DNA from: Streptacidiphilus neutrinimicus
GTDB lineage: Bacteria; Actinomycetota; Actinomycetes; Streptomycetales; Streptomycetaceae
DNA: 54,658 bases
Assembly: GCF_000787815.1 (NCBI RefSeq)
Contig: NZ_BBPO01000001.1
Span: 115,826-170,483 of the forward strand
Direction of reading: 5' to 3'
The notes beneath the pieces were generated by a model. That model worked only from the letters and a program-made list of their open reading frames with translations, made no database searches and was not told the origin of the DNA. Positions 22,843-35,125 of this stretch are shown piece by piece (position 1 is the first letter of the stretch; each line of letters opens with the position of its first letter). Both the position numbers and the translations under genes were made by a program.

Positions 22843-25497
22843 ATGACCGACACCACTGCGACCGAATCCGCCGCGACCGGAACCGAGGGGGCGCTCCGGC
22901 GCGAACTCGCGGTCCCCGATCTCTCCCTGGTCGTGCTCGTCGGCACCACCGGCTCCGGCAAGTCCAGCTTCGCCGCCCGGCACTTCCTGCCGACGCAGGT
23001 CGTCTCCTCCGACGCCTGCCGCGGCCTGGTCGCCGACGACCCCAACGACCAGGCGGCCACCGGCGACGCCTTCGACCTGCTCCACTACATCGCCGGCAAG
23101 CGCCTGGCGGCCGGTCGCGTCACCGTCGTCGACGCGACCAACGTGCAGCAGGAGTCGCGCCGCAAGCTCGTCGAGCTGGCCCGCGAGCACGACGTGCTGC
23201 CCGTCGCCATCGTGCTGGACCTGCCGCCGCAGCTTTGCGCGGAGCGCAACTCCCGCAAGCCGGACCGCGCGCACTTCCCGCCGCGGGTGCTGCAGCGTCA
23301 GCAGAGCGAGCTGCGCCGATCGCTGCGCCACCTGGAGCGTGAGGGCTTCCGCAAGGTTCACGTGCTGCGCACCGAGGCGGAGGTCGACGCCGCCGAGGTG
23401 GTCTACGAGAAGCGCTACAACGACCTCCGGCACCTGACCGGGCCCTTCGACGTCATCGGCGACATCCACGGCTGCCGGTCCGAGCTGGTCACCCTGCTCG
23501 GCAGGCTCGGCTACGCGGTGACCCGCGACGCCGAGGGCCGCGCGGTCGACGCCGCGCACCCGGACGGCCGCACCGCCGTCTTCGTCGGCGACCTGGTCGA
23601 CCGCGGCCCGGACACCCCGGGCGTTCTGCGCCTGGTGATGGGCATGGTCGCGGCCGGGCACGCGCTGTGCGTGCCGGGCAACCACGAGAACAAGCTCGGC
23701 CGCGCGCTGGCGGGCCGCAAGGTGACGGTCAGCCACGGCCTCAAGGAGTCGCTGGACCAGCTGGCCGCCGAGCCGCCGGAGTTCGTGGCGCAGGTGCGCG
23801 CGTTCATCGACGGCCTGGTCAGCCACTACCTGCTGGACGACGGCCGGCTGGTGGTCTGCCACGCCGGTCTGCCGGAGAAGTACCACGGCCGCACCAGCGG
23901 CCGGGTGCGCTCGCACGCCCTCTACGGGGACACCACCGGCGAGACCGACGAGTACGGCCTGCCCGTGCGCTACCCGTGGGCGGAGGAGTACCGCGGTCAG
24001 GCGCTGGTCGTCTACGGCCACACCCCGACGCCGACCGCGAGCTTCCTCAACAACACCATCTGCCTGGACACCGGCTGCGTCTTCGGCGGCCGGATGACCG
24101 CGTTGCGCTACCCGGAGCGGGAGCTCGTCGAGGTCGACGCCGAGCAGGTCTGGTACGAGCCCGTCCGGCCGCTGATCAGCGACGCGCCCGGCGCCCGGGA
24201 GGGCCGCCCGCTCGCGCTGACGGACGTCGCGGGCAAGCGCATTGTGGAGACCCGCCACCACGGCCGGGTCGCCGTCCGGGAGGAGAACGCCGCGGCCGCA
24301 CTGGAGGTGATGAGCCGGTTCGCGATCGACCCGCGCCTGCTCGCCTACCTGCCGCCGACCATGGCCCCGGTGGGCACCTCGCAGCGCGAGGGCTACCTCG
24401 AGCACCCGGACGAGGCCTTCGCCGCCTACCGGGCGGACGGCGTGCGCCAGGTCGTGTGCGAGGAGAAGCACATGGGCTCGCGCGCGGTCGTCCTGGTCTG
24501 CCGCGACGCGGAAGGCACGGCGGGCGAGAAGCGCTTCGGTGTGCCGACGGGCGGCCAGATCTGGACCCGCACTGGCCGGGCCTTCCTCGACCACCTCACC
24601 GTGCCCGGCGTCCCGGACGGGCACGGCGCGGTGACGCGCGCGGTGCTGGACCGGCTGCGTGCCGCGGCGGAGTCCGCCGGGCTCTTCGCGGAGCTGGACA
24701 GCGACTGGCTGCTGCTCGACACCGAGCTGCTGCCGTGGTCGCTGAAGGCCGAGAGCCTGCTGCGCCGTCAGTACGCGGCGGTCGGCGCCGCGTCCGGCGC
24801 GGCGCTGGGCGCGGCGCGGGCCGCGCTCGCGGCGGCGTCCCGGCGCGGGGTCGACGGCCTGGACGTCGCCGAGCTGTCCGAGCGCCAGGCGGCGCGCGCG
24901 GCGGACGCCGCCGCGTTCACCGAGGCGTACCGGCGCTACTGCTGGACGGTCGAGGGGCTGGACTCGGTGCGCCTCGCACCGTTCCAGCTGCTCGCCGCCG
25001 AGGGCGCGAACCTGGCCGTGCGCCCGCACGACCAGCACCTCGCCTGGATCGACCGCCTCGTCGACGCGGACGCATCGCCGCTGCTGCGTCCGACCAGGCG
25101 ACTCGTCGTCGACACCGAGGACCCGGACTCCTGCGCGTCCGGCGCGGCCTGGTGGGAGGAGCTGACCGCGCGCGGCGGCGAGGGCATGGTCGTCAAGCCG
25201 GTGGCCGCGCTGGTCCGCTCGGAGGCCGGCGGCGGACGCCTGGTCCAGCCGGGGGTGAAGGTCCGCGGCCGCGAGTACCTGCGGATCATCTACGGTCCCG
25301 ACTACACGCGCCCGGAGCACCTGACCCGTCTGCGGTCCCGTGCCCTCGGCCACAAGCGGTCGCTCGCGCTGCGCGAGTACGCGCTCGGGATCGAGGCGCT
25401 GGACCGCCTGGCGGCGGGCGAGCCGCTGTGGCGCGTGCACGAGGCGGTCTTCGCGGTCCTGGCCCTGGAGTCGGAACCGGTCGACCCCCGTCTGTAG
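22843..25497 (+). CDS. pnkp: Polynucleotide kinase-phosphatase Pnkp with RNA ligase domain
   Basis: End-healing and sealing enzyme of 884 residues. Kinase domain: P-loop GTTGSGKS (34-41). Phosphatase domain: binuclear metallophosphoesterase motifs GDIHG (206-210), GDLVDRG (249-255) and GNHE (279-282). Ligase domain: nucleotidyl-accepting Lys542 in EEKHMGSR and motif IV EGMVVKPV. All three active sites look intact, and the length is typical. It works as a heterotetramer with Hen1, encoded immediately upstream, to repair RNAs cut by ribotoxins. ATG at 22843 follows GAAGGGAG. The transcript probably ends at the hairpin at 25505. Confidence 0.95.
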   Translation: MTDTTATESAATGTEGALRRELAVPDLSLVVLVGTTGSGKSSFAARHFLPTQVVSSDACRGLVADDPNDQAATGDAFDLLHYIAGKRLAAGRVTVVDATNVQQESRRKLVELAREHDVLPVAIVLDLPPQLCAERNSRKPDRAHFPPRVLQRQQSELRRSLRHLEREGFRKVHVLRTEAEVDAAEVVYEKRYNDLRHLTGPFDVIGDIHGCRSELVTLLGRLGYAVTRDAEGRAVDAAHPDGRTAVFVGDLVDRGPDTPGVLRLVMGMVAAGHALCVPGNHENKLGRALAGRKVTVSHGLKESLDQLAAEPPEFVAQVRAFIDGLVSHYLLDDGRLVVCHAGLPEKYHGRTSGRVRSHALYGDTTGETDEYGLPVRYPWAEEYRGQALVVYGHTPTPTASFLNNTICLDTGCVFGGRMTALRYPERELVEVDAEQVWYEPVRPLISDAPGAREGRPLALTDVAGKRIVETRHHGRVAVREENAAAALEVMSRFAIDPRLLAYLPPTMAPVGTSQREGYLEHPDEAFAAYRADGVRQVVCEEKHMGSRAVVLVCRDAEGTAGEKRFGVPTGGQIWTRTGRAFLDHLTVPGVPDGHGAVTRAVLDRLRAAAESAGLFAELDSDWLLLDTELLPWSLKAESLLRRQYAAVGAASGAALGAARAALAAASRRGVDGLDVAELSERQAARAADAAAFTEAYRRYCWTVEGLDSVRLAPFQLLAAEGANLAVRPHDQHLAWIDRLVDADASPLLRPTRRLVVDTEDPDSCASGAAWWEELTARGGEGMVVKPVAALVRSEAGGGRLVQPGVKVRGREYLRIIYGPDYTRPEHLTRLRSRALGHKRSLALREYALGIEALDRLAAGEPLWRVHEAVFAVLALESEPVDPRL

Positions 25498-25504
25498 TGG
25501 CAGT

Positions 25505-25555
25505 CCCCGGGGCGTGGGGTCCGCCGCTGCGGGAGGATTTCCCCACGCTCCGGGG
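25505..25555 (+). terminator. Terminator hairpin after pnkp
   Basis: CCCCGGGGCGTGGGG (25505-25519) and CCCCACGCTCCGGGG (25541-25555) form a 15-bp stem with one mismatch and a 21-base loop. It starts seven bases after the pnkp stop and precedes the next gene, so it likely ends the hen1-pnkp transcript. Confidence 0.55.
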
Positions 25556-25597
25556 GCCTGGCCCATCGGAAAATCGGAAAGCAGCAGGGAACAGCTC

Positions 25598-26131
25598 ATG
25601 ACCTACCGCATCCACCGCGTCCAGCCCGAGGACTGGCAGCGTGTCCGCGACATCCGCCTGCGGATGACCAAGGACACGCCCATGGCGTACCTGGAGTCCC
25701 ACCAGACCGTGCTCGACCACGGCGAGGACCTCTGGCGGTTCCGTGCCGCGCGCAGCACCCAGCCCGGGAACACCGGCTATGCCGCCGTCCTGGAGGAGAC
25801 CGGGGAGTGGGTCGGCGTGATGAACGCCTACGTTCCGGCCGCGGACCCGGGGCAGGCCCCGGAACGGGCATGGCTGGTGGGCGTCTGGGTGGACCCGGCC
25901 CACCGGGGCCCGGAGGTCGGCTTGACCGACGCACTGCTGGACACCTGCATCGCCTGGGCCAGGGACGAGGCGGCGGCTCCGGCGCTGTACCTGGAGGTGC
26001 ACGAGCGCAACGTGCGCGCCATCCGCTTCTACCGGCGTCGCGGCTTCCTGCCGACCGGCCACACCCAGCCGTACGACCTCGACCCGGAGACCATGGAGCT
26101 GGAGATGAAGCTTACGCTCGGCACTGCATAA
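25598..26131 (+). CDS. GNAT-family N-acetyltransferase
   Basis: Acetyltransferase of 177 residues: RIHRVQPEDWQRVRDIRLRM at the N-terminus, the central strand AWLVGVWVDPAHRGPEVG (motif A, with a less glycine-rich loop than usual) and LEVHERNVRAIRFYRRRGFLPTG (motif B). Substrate unknown. ATG at 25598 follows CAGGGA. It lies between the pnkp terminator and argF; its stop codon overlaps the first half of a candidate ArgR site. Its relation to arginine or RNA repair is only positional. Confidence 0.85.
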   Translation: MTYRIHRVQPEDWQRVRDIRLRMTKDTPMAYLESHQTVLDHGEDLWRFRAARSTQPGNTGYAAVLEETGEWVGVMNAYVPAADPGQAPERAWLVGVWVDPAHRGPEVGLTDALLDTCIAWARDEAAAPALYLEVHERNVRAIRFYRRRGFLPTGHTQPYDLDPETMELEMKLTLGTA

Positions 26132-26157
26132 CCATCCACTCCTATGCACGTATATGC
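26125..26157 (+). promoter_or_regulatory. Candidate ARG box upstream of argF
   Basis: TGCATA (26125-26130) and TATGCA (26143-26148) form a perfect inverted repeat, and a further TATATGC half site lies at 26151-26157. TGCATA/TATGCA words are typical of actinobacterial ArgR sites, and the position 65-97 bases before argF fits. The -10 may be within the AT-rich TATATGC. Confidence 0.45.
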
Positions 26158-26221
26158 TGGGCGTCAGTCGTCACCGATCCCCGTGGCGTCCCCGTCCGCC
26201 CACGTCTGCCAGGAGCCCGGC

Positions 26222-27223
26222 ATGGCCTTCAATCTGCGCAACCGGCACTTCCTCAAGGAGTCGGACTTCACCGCCCAGGAGTTCCGCTTCCTGGTCGACC
26301 TCTCGGCCCGGCTCAAGGCGGCCAAGTACGCGGGGACGGAGCAGCCGCGCCTGCGCGGCAGGAACATCGCCCTGGTCTTCGAGAAGGGCTCCACCCGCAC
26401 CCGCTGCGCCTTCGAGGTCGCCGCGGCGGACCAGGGCGCGCACACCGTCTACCTGGACCCGTCCGGTTCCCACCTCGGCAGCAAGGAGTCCGTCAAGGAC
26501 AGCGCCCGGGTGCTGGGCCGGATGTTCGACGCGATCGAGTACCGGGGCCACGGCCAGGCGATCGTCGAGGAGCTTGCGCAGCACGCCGGCGTCCCGGTCT
26601 GGAACGGCCTCACCGACGAGTGGCACCCCACGCAGATGCTGGCGGACGTCCTCACCGTCCAGGAGCACAGCGCCAAGCCGCTGGGCGAGGTCTCCCTCGC
26701 CTACCTCGGCGACGCGCGCAACAACATGGGCAACTCCCTCCTGGTCACCGGCGCCCTGCTCGGCATGGACATCCGCATCGTCGCGCCGAAGGCGCTCTGG
26801 CCGGCCGACGAGGTCCAGTCCGAGGCCCGCCGCCTCGCGGCGGGGAGCGGCGCCCGCATCACCCTCACCGACGACGTGGCGGCCGGCGTCGCGGGCGCGG
26901 ACTTCCTCTACACCGACGTCTGGGTCTCCATGGGCGAGCCCAAGGAGGTCTGGACGGAGCGCATCGCGCTCCTCGCCCCGTACCAGGTCTCCATGGACAC
27001 CGCCCGCGCGACCGGCAACCCGGACGTCAAGTTCCTCCACTGCCTCCCGGCCTTCCACGACCTCGGCACCGAGGTCGGCCGCCAGATGCACGCGGCCACG
27101 GGCATGACCGAACTCGAGTGCACGGACGAGCTCTTCGAGTCGAAGCACTCGATCGTCTTCGACCAGGCGGAGAACCGCCTCCACACCATCAAGGCCGTCA
27201 TGGTCGCGACGCTGGGCGACTGA
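26222..27223 (+). CDS. argF: Ornithine carbamoyltransferase
   Basis: Makes citrulline from ornithine and carbamoyl phosphate in arginine synthesis. Length 333 residues, typical. The carbamoyl-phosphate motif STRT is at 57-60, HPTQ in DEWHPTQML, the ornithine loop in VWVSMGEP and the catalytic Cys in [10 protein letters not shown]. The HCLPAFHD form distinguishes OTCase from aspartate carbamoyltransferase. ATG at 26222 follows CAGGAG. It stands apart from other arg genes, as known in Streptomyces. No arcA or arcC neighbour is present, arguing against a catabolic role. A candidate ArgR site lies upstream. Confidence 0.94.
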   Translation: MAFNLRNRHFLKESDFTAQEFRFLVDLSARLKAAKYAGTEQPRLRGRNIALVFEKGSTRTRCAFEVAAADQGAHTVYLDPSGSHLGSKESVKDSARVLGRMFDAIEYRGHGQAIVEELAQHAGVPVWNGLTDEWHPTQMLADVLTVQEHSAKPLGEVSLAYLGDARNNMGNSLLVTGALLGMDIRIVAPKALWPADEVQSEARRLAAGSGARITLTDDVAAGVAGADFLYTDVWVSMGEPKEVWTERIALLAPYQVSMDTARATGNPDVKFLHCLPAFHDLGTEVGRQMHAATGMTELECTDELFESKHSIVFDQAENRLHTIKAVMVATLGD

Positions 27224-27251
27224 GGCCGGCCGGCGCCGCCATGCATCGAGG

Positions 27252-28205
27252 TCACCCCGTGGCGTTCTTGGCCCGCTCGCCCAGGGTGCGCAGCTGGTCG
27301 ACCAGGGCCGGGGGCGACTGGACGGTGAAGGGCAGGTCGAGCATCAGCAGCCGGACCGCCATCCAGTCGAGGCGGTCCGCGTCGACCCGCCAGCGGGCGC
27401 GGCCGTCCGGCAAAGGGGAGACCTCGCCCGGGGCCTGGCCCAGTTTGGACCTGAGCAGGTCCGGGTCCGCGTCGAAGTCCACGACCGCCGGGGACGACGG
27501 CCACATCCGGCGCAGCTTGTCCTGGACGAAGGCCGCCGCGTCCGCGGCGGGCAGGTCGCGGGCGGTCGACCGGGCACCGGTGGCCGTCGGGGTGACGAGG
27601 CGGTCCACGCGGAACAGCCGCCAGTCGTCGCGGTCCAGGTCCCAGGCGACCAGGTACCAGCGGCGGCCGGTCGCCACCAGGCGCTGCGGTTCGACGTGGC
27701 GTCGCGTCTCCGCTCCGTCCGCGGCGCGGTAGGAGAAGCGGACGCGTTCGTGGTTGGTGATCGCGCCCGCGACCACCGTCAGCACGGCCGGTTCCACGCG
27801 CGGTCCGCCGCCCGTCATCGTGACCACGGCGGAGCCCAGCGCGCCGACGCGGTAGCGCAGGCGTGAGGGCAGGACCTGCTCCAGCTTGGTCAGCGCGCGC
27901 AGGGACGCGTCCTCGATGCCGTCGACCGCGCTGCCCGCGGCCGCGCGCAGGCCGACGGCGATGGCGACGGCCTCCTCGTCGTCGAGCAGCAGCGGCGGCA
28001 GCGCGCGGCCTGCGACGAGGCGGTAGCCGCCGATGGAGCCCATGGTGGCCTCGACCGGGTAGCCGAGGTCCCGCAGGCGGTCGACGTCGCGGCGGATGGT
28101 GCGGGTGCTGACCTCGAGCCGGTCGGCGAGCTCCGTGCCCGACCACTCCCGCGGGGTCTGCAGCAAGGAGAGCAGATTCAACAGTCGTGCCGAGGTGTCC
28201 ATCAT
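27252..28205 (-). CDS. YafY-type transcriptional regulator with WYL domain
   Basis: DNA-binding regulator of 317 residues. N-terminal helix-turn-helix of the HTH_11/DeoR type: LLNLLSLLQTPREWSGTELADRLEVSTRTIRRDVDRLR (about 7-45). The WYL domain (about 145-225) shows RRWYLVAWDLDRDDWRLFRVDRL, and a C-terminal WCX-like region follows. WYL domains sense small ligands. It is divergent from an MFS exporter across 95 bases containing a perfect inverted repeat, so it most likely represses both genes until its ligand appears. Start at 28205 or the adjacent ATG at 28202. Confidence 0.9.
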   Translation of the reverse strand: MMDTSARLLNLLSLLQTPREWSGTELADRLEVSTRTIRRDVDRLRDLGYPVEATMGSIGGYRLVAGRALPPLLLDDEEAVAIAVGLRAAAGSAVDGIEDASLRALTKLEQVLPSRLRYRVGALGSAVVTMTGGGPRVEPAVLTVVAGAITNHERVRFSYRAADGAETRRHVEPQRLVATGRRWYLVAWDLDRDDWRLFRVDRLVTPTATGARSTARDLPAADAAAFVQDKLRRMWPSSPAVVDFDADPDLLRSKLGQAPGEVSPLPDGRARWRVDADRLDWMAVRLLMLDLPFTVQSPPALVDQLRTLGERAKNATG

Positions 28206-28227
28206 GTTTTCCAGAGTCCGCGACCAC

Positions 28228-28246
28228 TAGGACAAGACCTGTCCTA
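28228..28246. promoter_or_regulatory. Perfect inverted repeat, likely operator of the WYL regulator
   Basis: TAGGACA (28228-28234) and TGTCCTA (28240-28246) are perfect inverted copies with a five-base spacer, in the 95-base gap between the WYL regulator and the MFS gene. It overlaps the AT-rich CCTATATG stretch, a plausible promoter position for either gene. Confidence 0.65.
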
Positions 28247-28300
28247 TATGCCGCATAGCGTGGCTCCTGTCAACGAGAGAGCGGCAGGGGAGAAGGACAG

Positions 28301-32591
<4,291 letters not shown>

Positions 32592-32607
32592 TCCGCGACC
32601 GGTCGGC

Positions 32608-32642
32608 GACGGCCCCGCTCCCCTCCCGGGAGCGGGGCCGTT
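32608..32642 (+). terminator. Terminator of acnA
   Basis: CGGCCCCGCTCCC (32610-32622) pairs perfectly with GGGAGCGGGGCCG (32628-32640) around a five-base loop; flanking A-T and G-T pairs extend it. It begins 17 bases after the acnA stop and is followed by TTCCCGTTTCC. Confidence 0.75.
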
Positions 32643-32662
32643 CCCGTTTCCCGGCGAAGCCG

Positions 32663-32703
32663 TTGACGGGATGTACCCCCATGCATAACCCTAAGAGGGG
32701 TTA
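32663..32703 (+). promoter_or_regulatory. Promoter with inverted repeat before the RHH/Clp-N gene
   Basis: TTGACG (32663-32668) is a strong -35. A weak -10 begins with TAACCC at 32686, 17 bases on. TAACCC (32686-32691) and GGGTTA (32698-32703) are inverted repeats covering the -10, a plausible site for self-repression by the encoded RHH-like domain. Confidence 0.45.
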
Positions 32704-32727
32704 GAGAGGCTCCATGGAGGAGGCGGC

Positions 32728-33480
32728 ATGCCGAAGATCAACGTCTATCTGCCCGACGACCTCGCCGCCGCGGTGAAGGCCGCCGAGATCCCCGTCTCGG
32801 CCGTCTGCCAGAAGGCCCTGGCCGACGCCGTCCAGGCGGTGACGCTCGCCCGCAAGGGCGTGGCCCTGCTGCGCGACCCGGACTTCGACCCGGACGCCCG
32901 TCCGGAGCTGGCGGCCCGCCTCGCCGGCCGGATGACGGACCGGCTCAAGGCCTCGGTCGAGCTCGCCCACCAGGCCGCGGGGGAGGATCCCGTCGGCACG
33001 AGGCACCTGCTCGTCGGTCTGATCGACGAGGGCGGCAACCTCGGGGTCCGGCTGCTGCCGGCGCTCGGCGAGGAGCCCGACGCGCTGCGGGAGGCCGCGC
33101 TGGCGAGCACGGCGGACGAGCCGCTGCCGAACGCGACGGGGGCGGTGCGGGAGGCGGGCGGCTTCTGGACCGGGCTGACCATGCCCGCCCGCAGCGCGAT
33201 CGGCGCCGCGTTGGAGGCGGCGCTCGAACTCGGTCACAACTACATCGGCTGCGAGCACCTGCTGATCGGCCTGCTCGCCGAGGAGGAGAGCGGCGCGGGG
33301 CGGATCCTCGTCGCCGCGGGCCTGGACGCCGCCGCGGTCCGCCGGGCGATCGCCACCGCGATGGCCGGCTTCGCCCAGGCTCGCCAGAACGCGACCCCGC
33401 CCGGCACCGAGTCGCTGCTGCGGCAGCTCGCCCAGCGCCTCGACGGCATCGAACGCCGCCTCGGCGCGGCGGGTTTCTGA
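32728..33480 (+). CDS. RHH-like domain fused to two Clp N-terminal repeats
   Basis: Protein of 250 residues without any ATPase domain. Residues 1-38 (MPKINVYLPDDLAAAVKAAE, then PVSAVCQKALADAVQ) look like a ribbon-helix-helix DNA-binding domain. Two Clp-N repeats follow: about 70-125 (ASVELAHQAAG...GTRHLLVGLI) and 145-210 (AIGAALEAALELGHNYIGCEHLLIGLL). Clp-N domains bind adaptors or substrates of ClpC. The C-terminus has a short coiled-coil-like helix (LLRQLAQRLDGIERRL). GGAGGAGG precedes the ATG at 32728. A regulator whose stability or activity depends on Clp machinery is plausible but inferred. Confidence 0.75.
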   Translation: MPKINVYLPDDLAAAVKAAEIPVSAVCQKALADAVQAVTLARKGVALLRDPDFDPDARPELAARLAGRMTDRLKASVELAHQAAGEDPVGTRHLLVGLIDEGGNLGVRLLPALGEEPDALREAALASTADEPLPNATGAVREAGGFWTGLTMPARSAIGAALEAALELGHNYIGCEHLLIGLLAEEESGAGRILVAAGLDAAAVRRAIATAMAGFAQARQNATPPGTESLLRQLAQRLDGIERRLGAAGF

Positions 33481-33487
33481 GCCGTAC

Positions 33488-33519
33488 CGGCGCGGCTCAG
33501 GTGTGCCTGAGCCGCGCCG
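33488..33519 (+). terminator. Terminator hairpin after the RHH/Clp-N gene
   Basis: CGGCGCGGCTCAGG (33488-33501) and CCTGAGCCGCGCCG (33506-33519) form a perfect 14-bp stem with a TGTG loop, seven bases after the stop codon. Confidence 0.7.
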
Positions 33520-33646
33520 ACGCGGAGGGCTGGTCGAGGAGCGCCTGCAGCTTCTTCGGGGCGAGGGTCCGGTAGCTCTCGGTTGCCTCAGCGTCGGGTG
33601 CCGGGGCGCGGCATGATCGGCTGGTCGAAAATCGAAAATCTGTTCC

Positions 33647-33652
33647 TATACT
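33647..33652 (+). promoter_or_regulatory. -10 element (TATACT) for a leaderless start
   Basis: TATACT, close to the ideal -10, ends six bases before the GTG at 33659. The preceding 40 bases are AT-richer than the surroundings (GAAAATCGAAAATC). No ribosome site is present. Confidence 0.6.
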
Positions 33653-33658
33653 GGTGGA

Positions 33659-34030
33659 GTGAACACCTCGCCCGTCCCTCCCGGCTGGCCGGAGCGCGTG
33701 CAGCCCCCTGGCAGCCCCGGCTGGGAGGAGTCTGCGCGCAGGTGGCTCTACGACCAGGTCCCGGGCGAGTGGCGGCGGTACCACGTGCTGTACAAGCACC
33801 CGCTGATGCTCGCGAGGGATGTCCGCTACCTCACCGACGGCTCCCTGCAGGTCGCCCGCGCCGCGTACTCCCGCGCCCGCGTGGAGCTCGCCGAGAACTT
33901 CGAGCCCCACGCGATCGAGGAGCGCCTGCGCGCCTACGCGGAGGAGGGCGCCCGGCTCAACGTCCTGGCCCGCCAGGTGCAGCTGGTCGAGGATGCCCTC
34001 TCGGGCGTGCGCTGGGTGCCCAAGCTCTGA
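33659..34030 (+). CDS. Small hypothetical protein
   Basis: Protein of 123 residues, soluble, with a Pro/Gly-rich start (SPVPPGWPERVQPPGSPGW) followed by predicted helices: ESARRWLYDQVPGEWRRYHVLYKHPLML, ARDVRYL and a long RARVELAENFEPHAIEERLRAYAEEGARLNVLARQVQLVEDAL. The last part could be a coiled coil. I do not recognise the family; its style recalls actinobacterial proteins of unknown function. GTG at 33659 is supported by the TATACT element six bases upstream. Confidence 0.75.
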   Translation: MNTSPVPPGWPERVQPPGSPGWEESARRWLYDQVPGEWRRYHVLYKHPLMLARDVRYLTDGSLQVARAAYSRARVELAENFEPHAIEERLRAYAEEGARLNVLARQVQLVEDALSGVRWVPKL

Positions 34031-34088
34031 CGGCGGGCGTGCGCGGGCGCTTGTTCTCTCGTGCGGGCGGTGGTACCCATGCCGATAG

Positions 34089-34103
34089 CTGACGTGTCGT
34101 CAG
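34089..34103 (+). promoter_or_regulatory. Inverted repeat upstream of the LLM gene, TetR-type operator
   Basis: CTGACG (34089-34094) and CGTCAG (34098-34103) are perfect inverted copies around TGT, with a further A-T pair outside. It is 27 bases before the GTG at 34130. Size and symmetry suit a TetR dimer; the TetR gene downstream of the LLM gene is the natural candidate. Confidence 0.5.
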
Positions 34104-34129
34104 TTCTCGGCGCCGGAAGGGACGAACCC

Positions 34130-35122
34130 GTGACGGTCACCACGCTGCGCTTCAACCAGGTCGCGCCCGGCCTGGACCGCAAGGATGTCGCCGCCCGCTA
34201 CCGCGCCACCGTCGAGATGGCCGTTCACGCCGAGGCGCACGGCTTCGACCTGATCACGCTGGAGGAGCACCACGGGGTCGCCGACGGCTGGAGTCCCGCG
34301 CCGATCGCGACGGCCGCGGCGATCGCTGGGGCCACCAGCCGCATCCCGATGATGCTGTGCGCGCTGATCACTCCGCTGTACGACCCGCTGCGGCTGGCCG
34401 AGGAGCTGACGGTGCTGGACCACCTCAGCGACGGTCGGGTCACCACCGTCGCGGGGCTCGGCTACCGGCCGGCCGAGTACGAGCTCATGGGCGTCGAGTG
34501 GAAGGAGCGCGGCCGGATCCAGGACGAGGTGCTGACCGCGCTGGTCGCGGCCTGGTCGGGGGAGGAGTTCGTGTACCGCGGCCGCACGGTCCGGCTCACT
34601 CCGCCGCCGTTGACCGCGCCCCAGCCGCCGCTGATCGTCGGCGGCTCGTCCCGGGCCGCCGCGCGGCGCGCGGTCCGGCTGCGGCTGCCCCTGTTCACCG
34701 CCGCCCACCTGCCCGAACTGGTCGAGTACTACGCGTCGCTGGCAGCGGCGGCGGACTGGCACGAGGGCTTCGTCCTGCTGCCTCCGGAGCGCACCCGGAT
34801 GGTCCACTGCACCGAGGACCCCGACCGCGCCTGGGCGCGGTACGGCGAGCACTTCCTGCACGAGGCCCGCACCTACGCCTCGTGGCAGACGCCCGACATC
34901 CGCTCGGCGGTCGCGACGAAGGCGCTGACGGTCGATCAGCTCCGGGCGGAGGGCGTCTACTGCTGCCTGACCCCGCAGGAGTGCGTGGCGGTCGCCGGGG
35001 AGGAGGGGCCGATGGGCACGCTGCTGCTGCACCCGATGTGCGGAGGGATGCCCGTCGAGGCGGGCTGGGAGAGCCTGCGTTTGTTCACGGACCAGGTGAT
35101 GCCGCGACTCAGGAGCGCGTAG
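34130..35122 (+). CDS. LLM-class flavin-dependent oxidoreductase
   Basis: Luciferase-like (beta/alpha)8 monooxygenase or dehydrogenase of 330 residues. Typical elements: TVEMAVHAEAHGFDLITLEEHH near residue 30, VTTVAGLGYRPAEYELMG, and APQPPLIVGGSSRAAARRA. The cofactor (FMN or F420) and substrate cannot be assigned. GTG at 34130 was chosen because GGAAGGGA lies about eight bases upstream; the 23-residue extension to 34061 crosses the operator. Its 3' end is three bases from the convergent TetR gene. The operator suggests control by that repressor. Confidence 0.88.
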   Translation: MTVTTLRFNQVAPGLDRKDVAARYRATVEMAVHAEAHGFDLITLEEHHGVADGWSPAPIATAAAIAGATSRIPMMLCALITPLYDPLRLAEELTVLDHLSDGRVTTVAGLGYRPAEYELMGVEWKERGRIQDEVLTALVAAWSGEEFVYRGRTVRLTPPPLTAPQPPLIVGGSSRAAARRAVRLRLPLFTAAHLPELVEYYASLAAAADWHEGFVLLPPERTRMVHCTEDPDRAWARYGEHFLHEARTYASWQTPDIRSAVATKALTVDQLRAEGVYCCLTPQECVAVAGEEGPMGTLLLHPMCGGMPVEAGWESLRLFTDQVMPRLRSA

Positions 35123-35125
35123 CGG

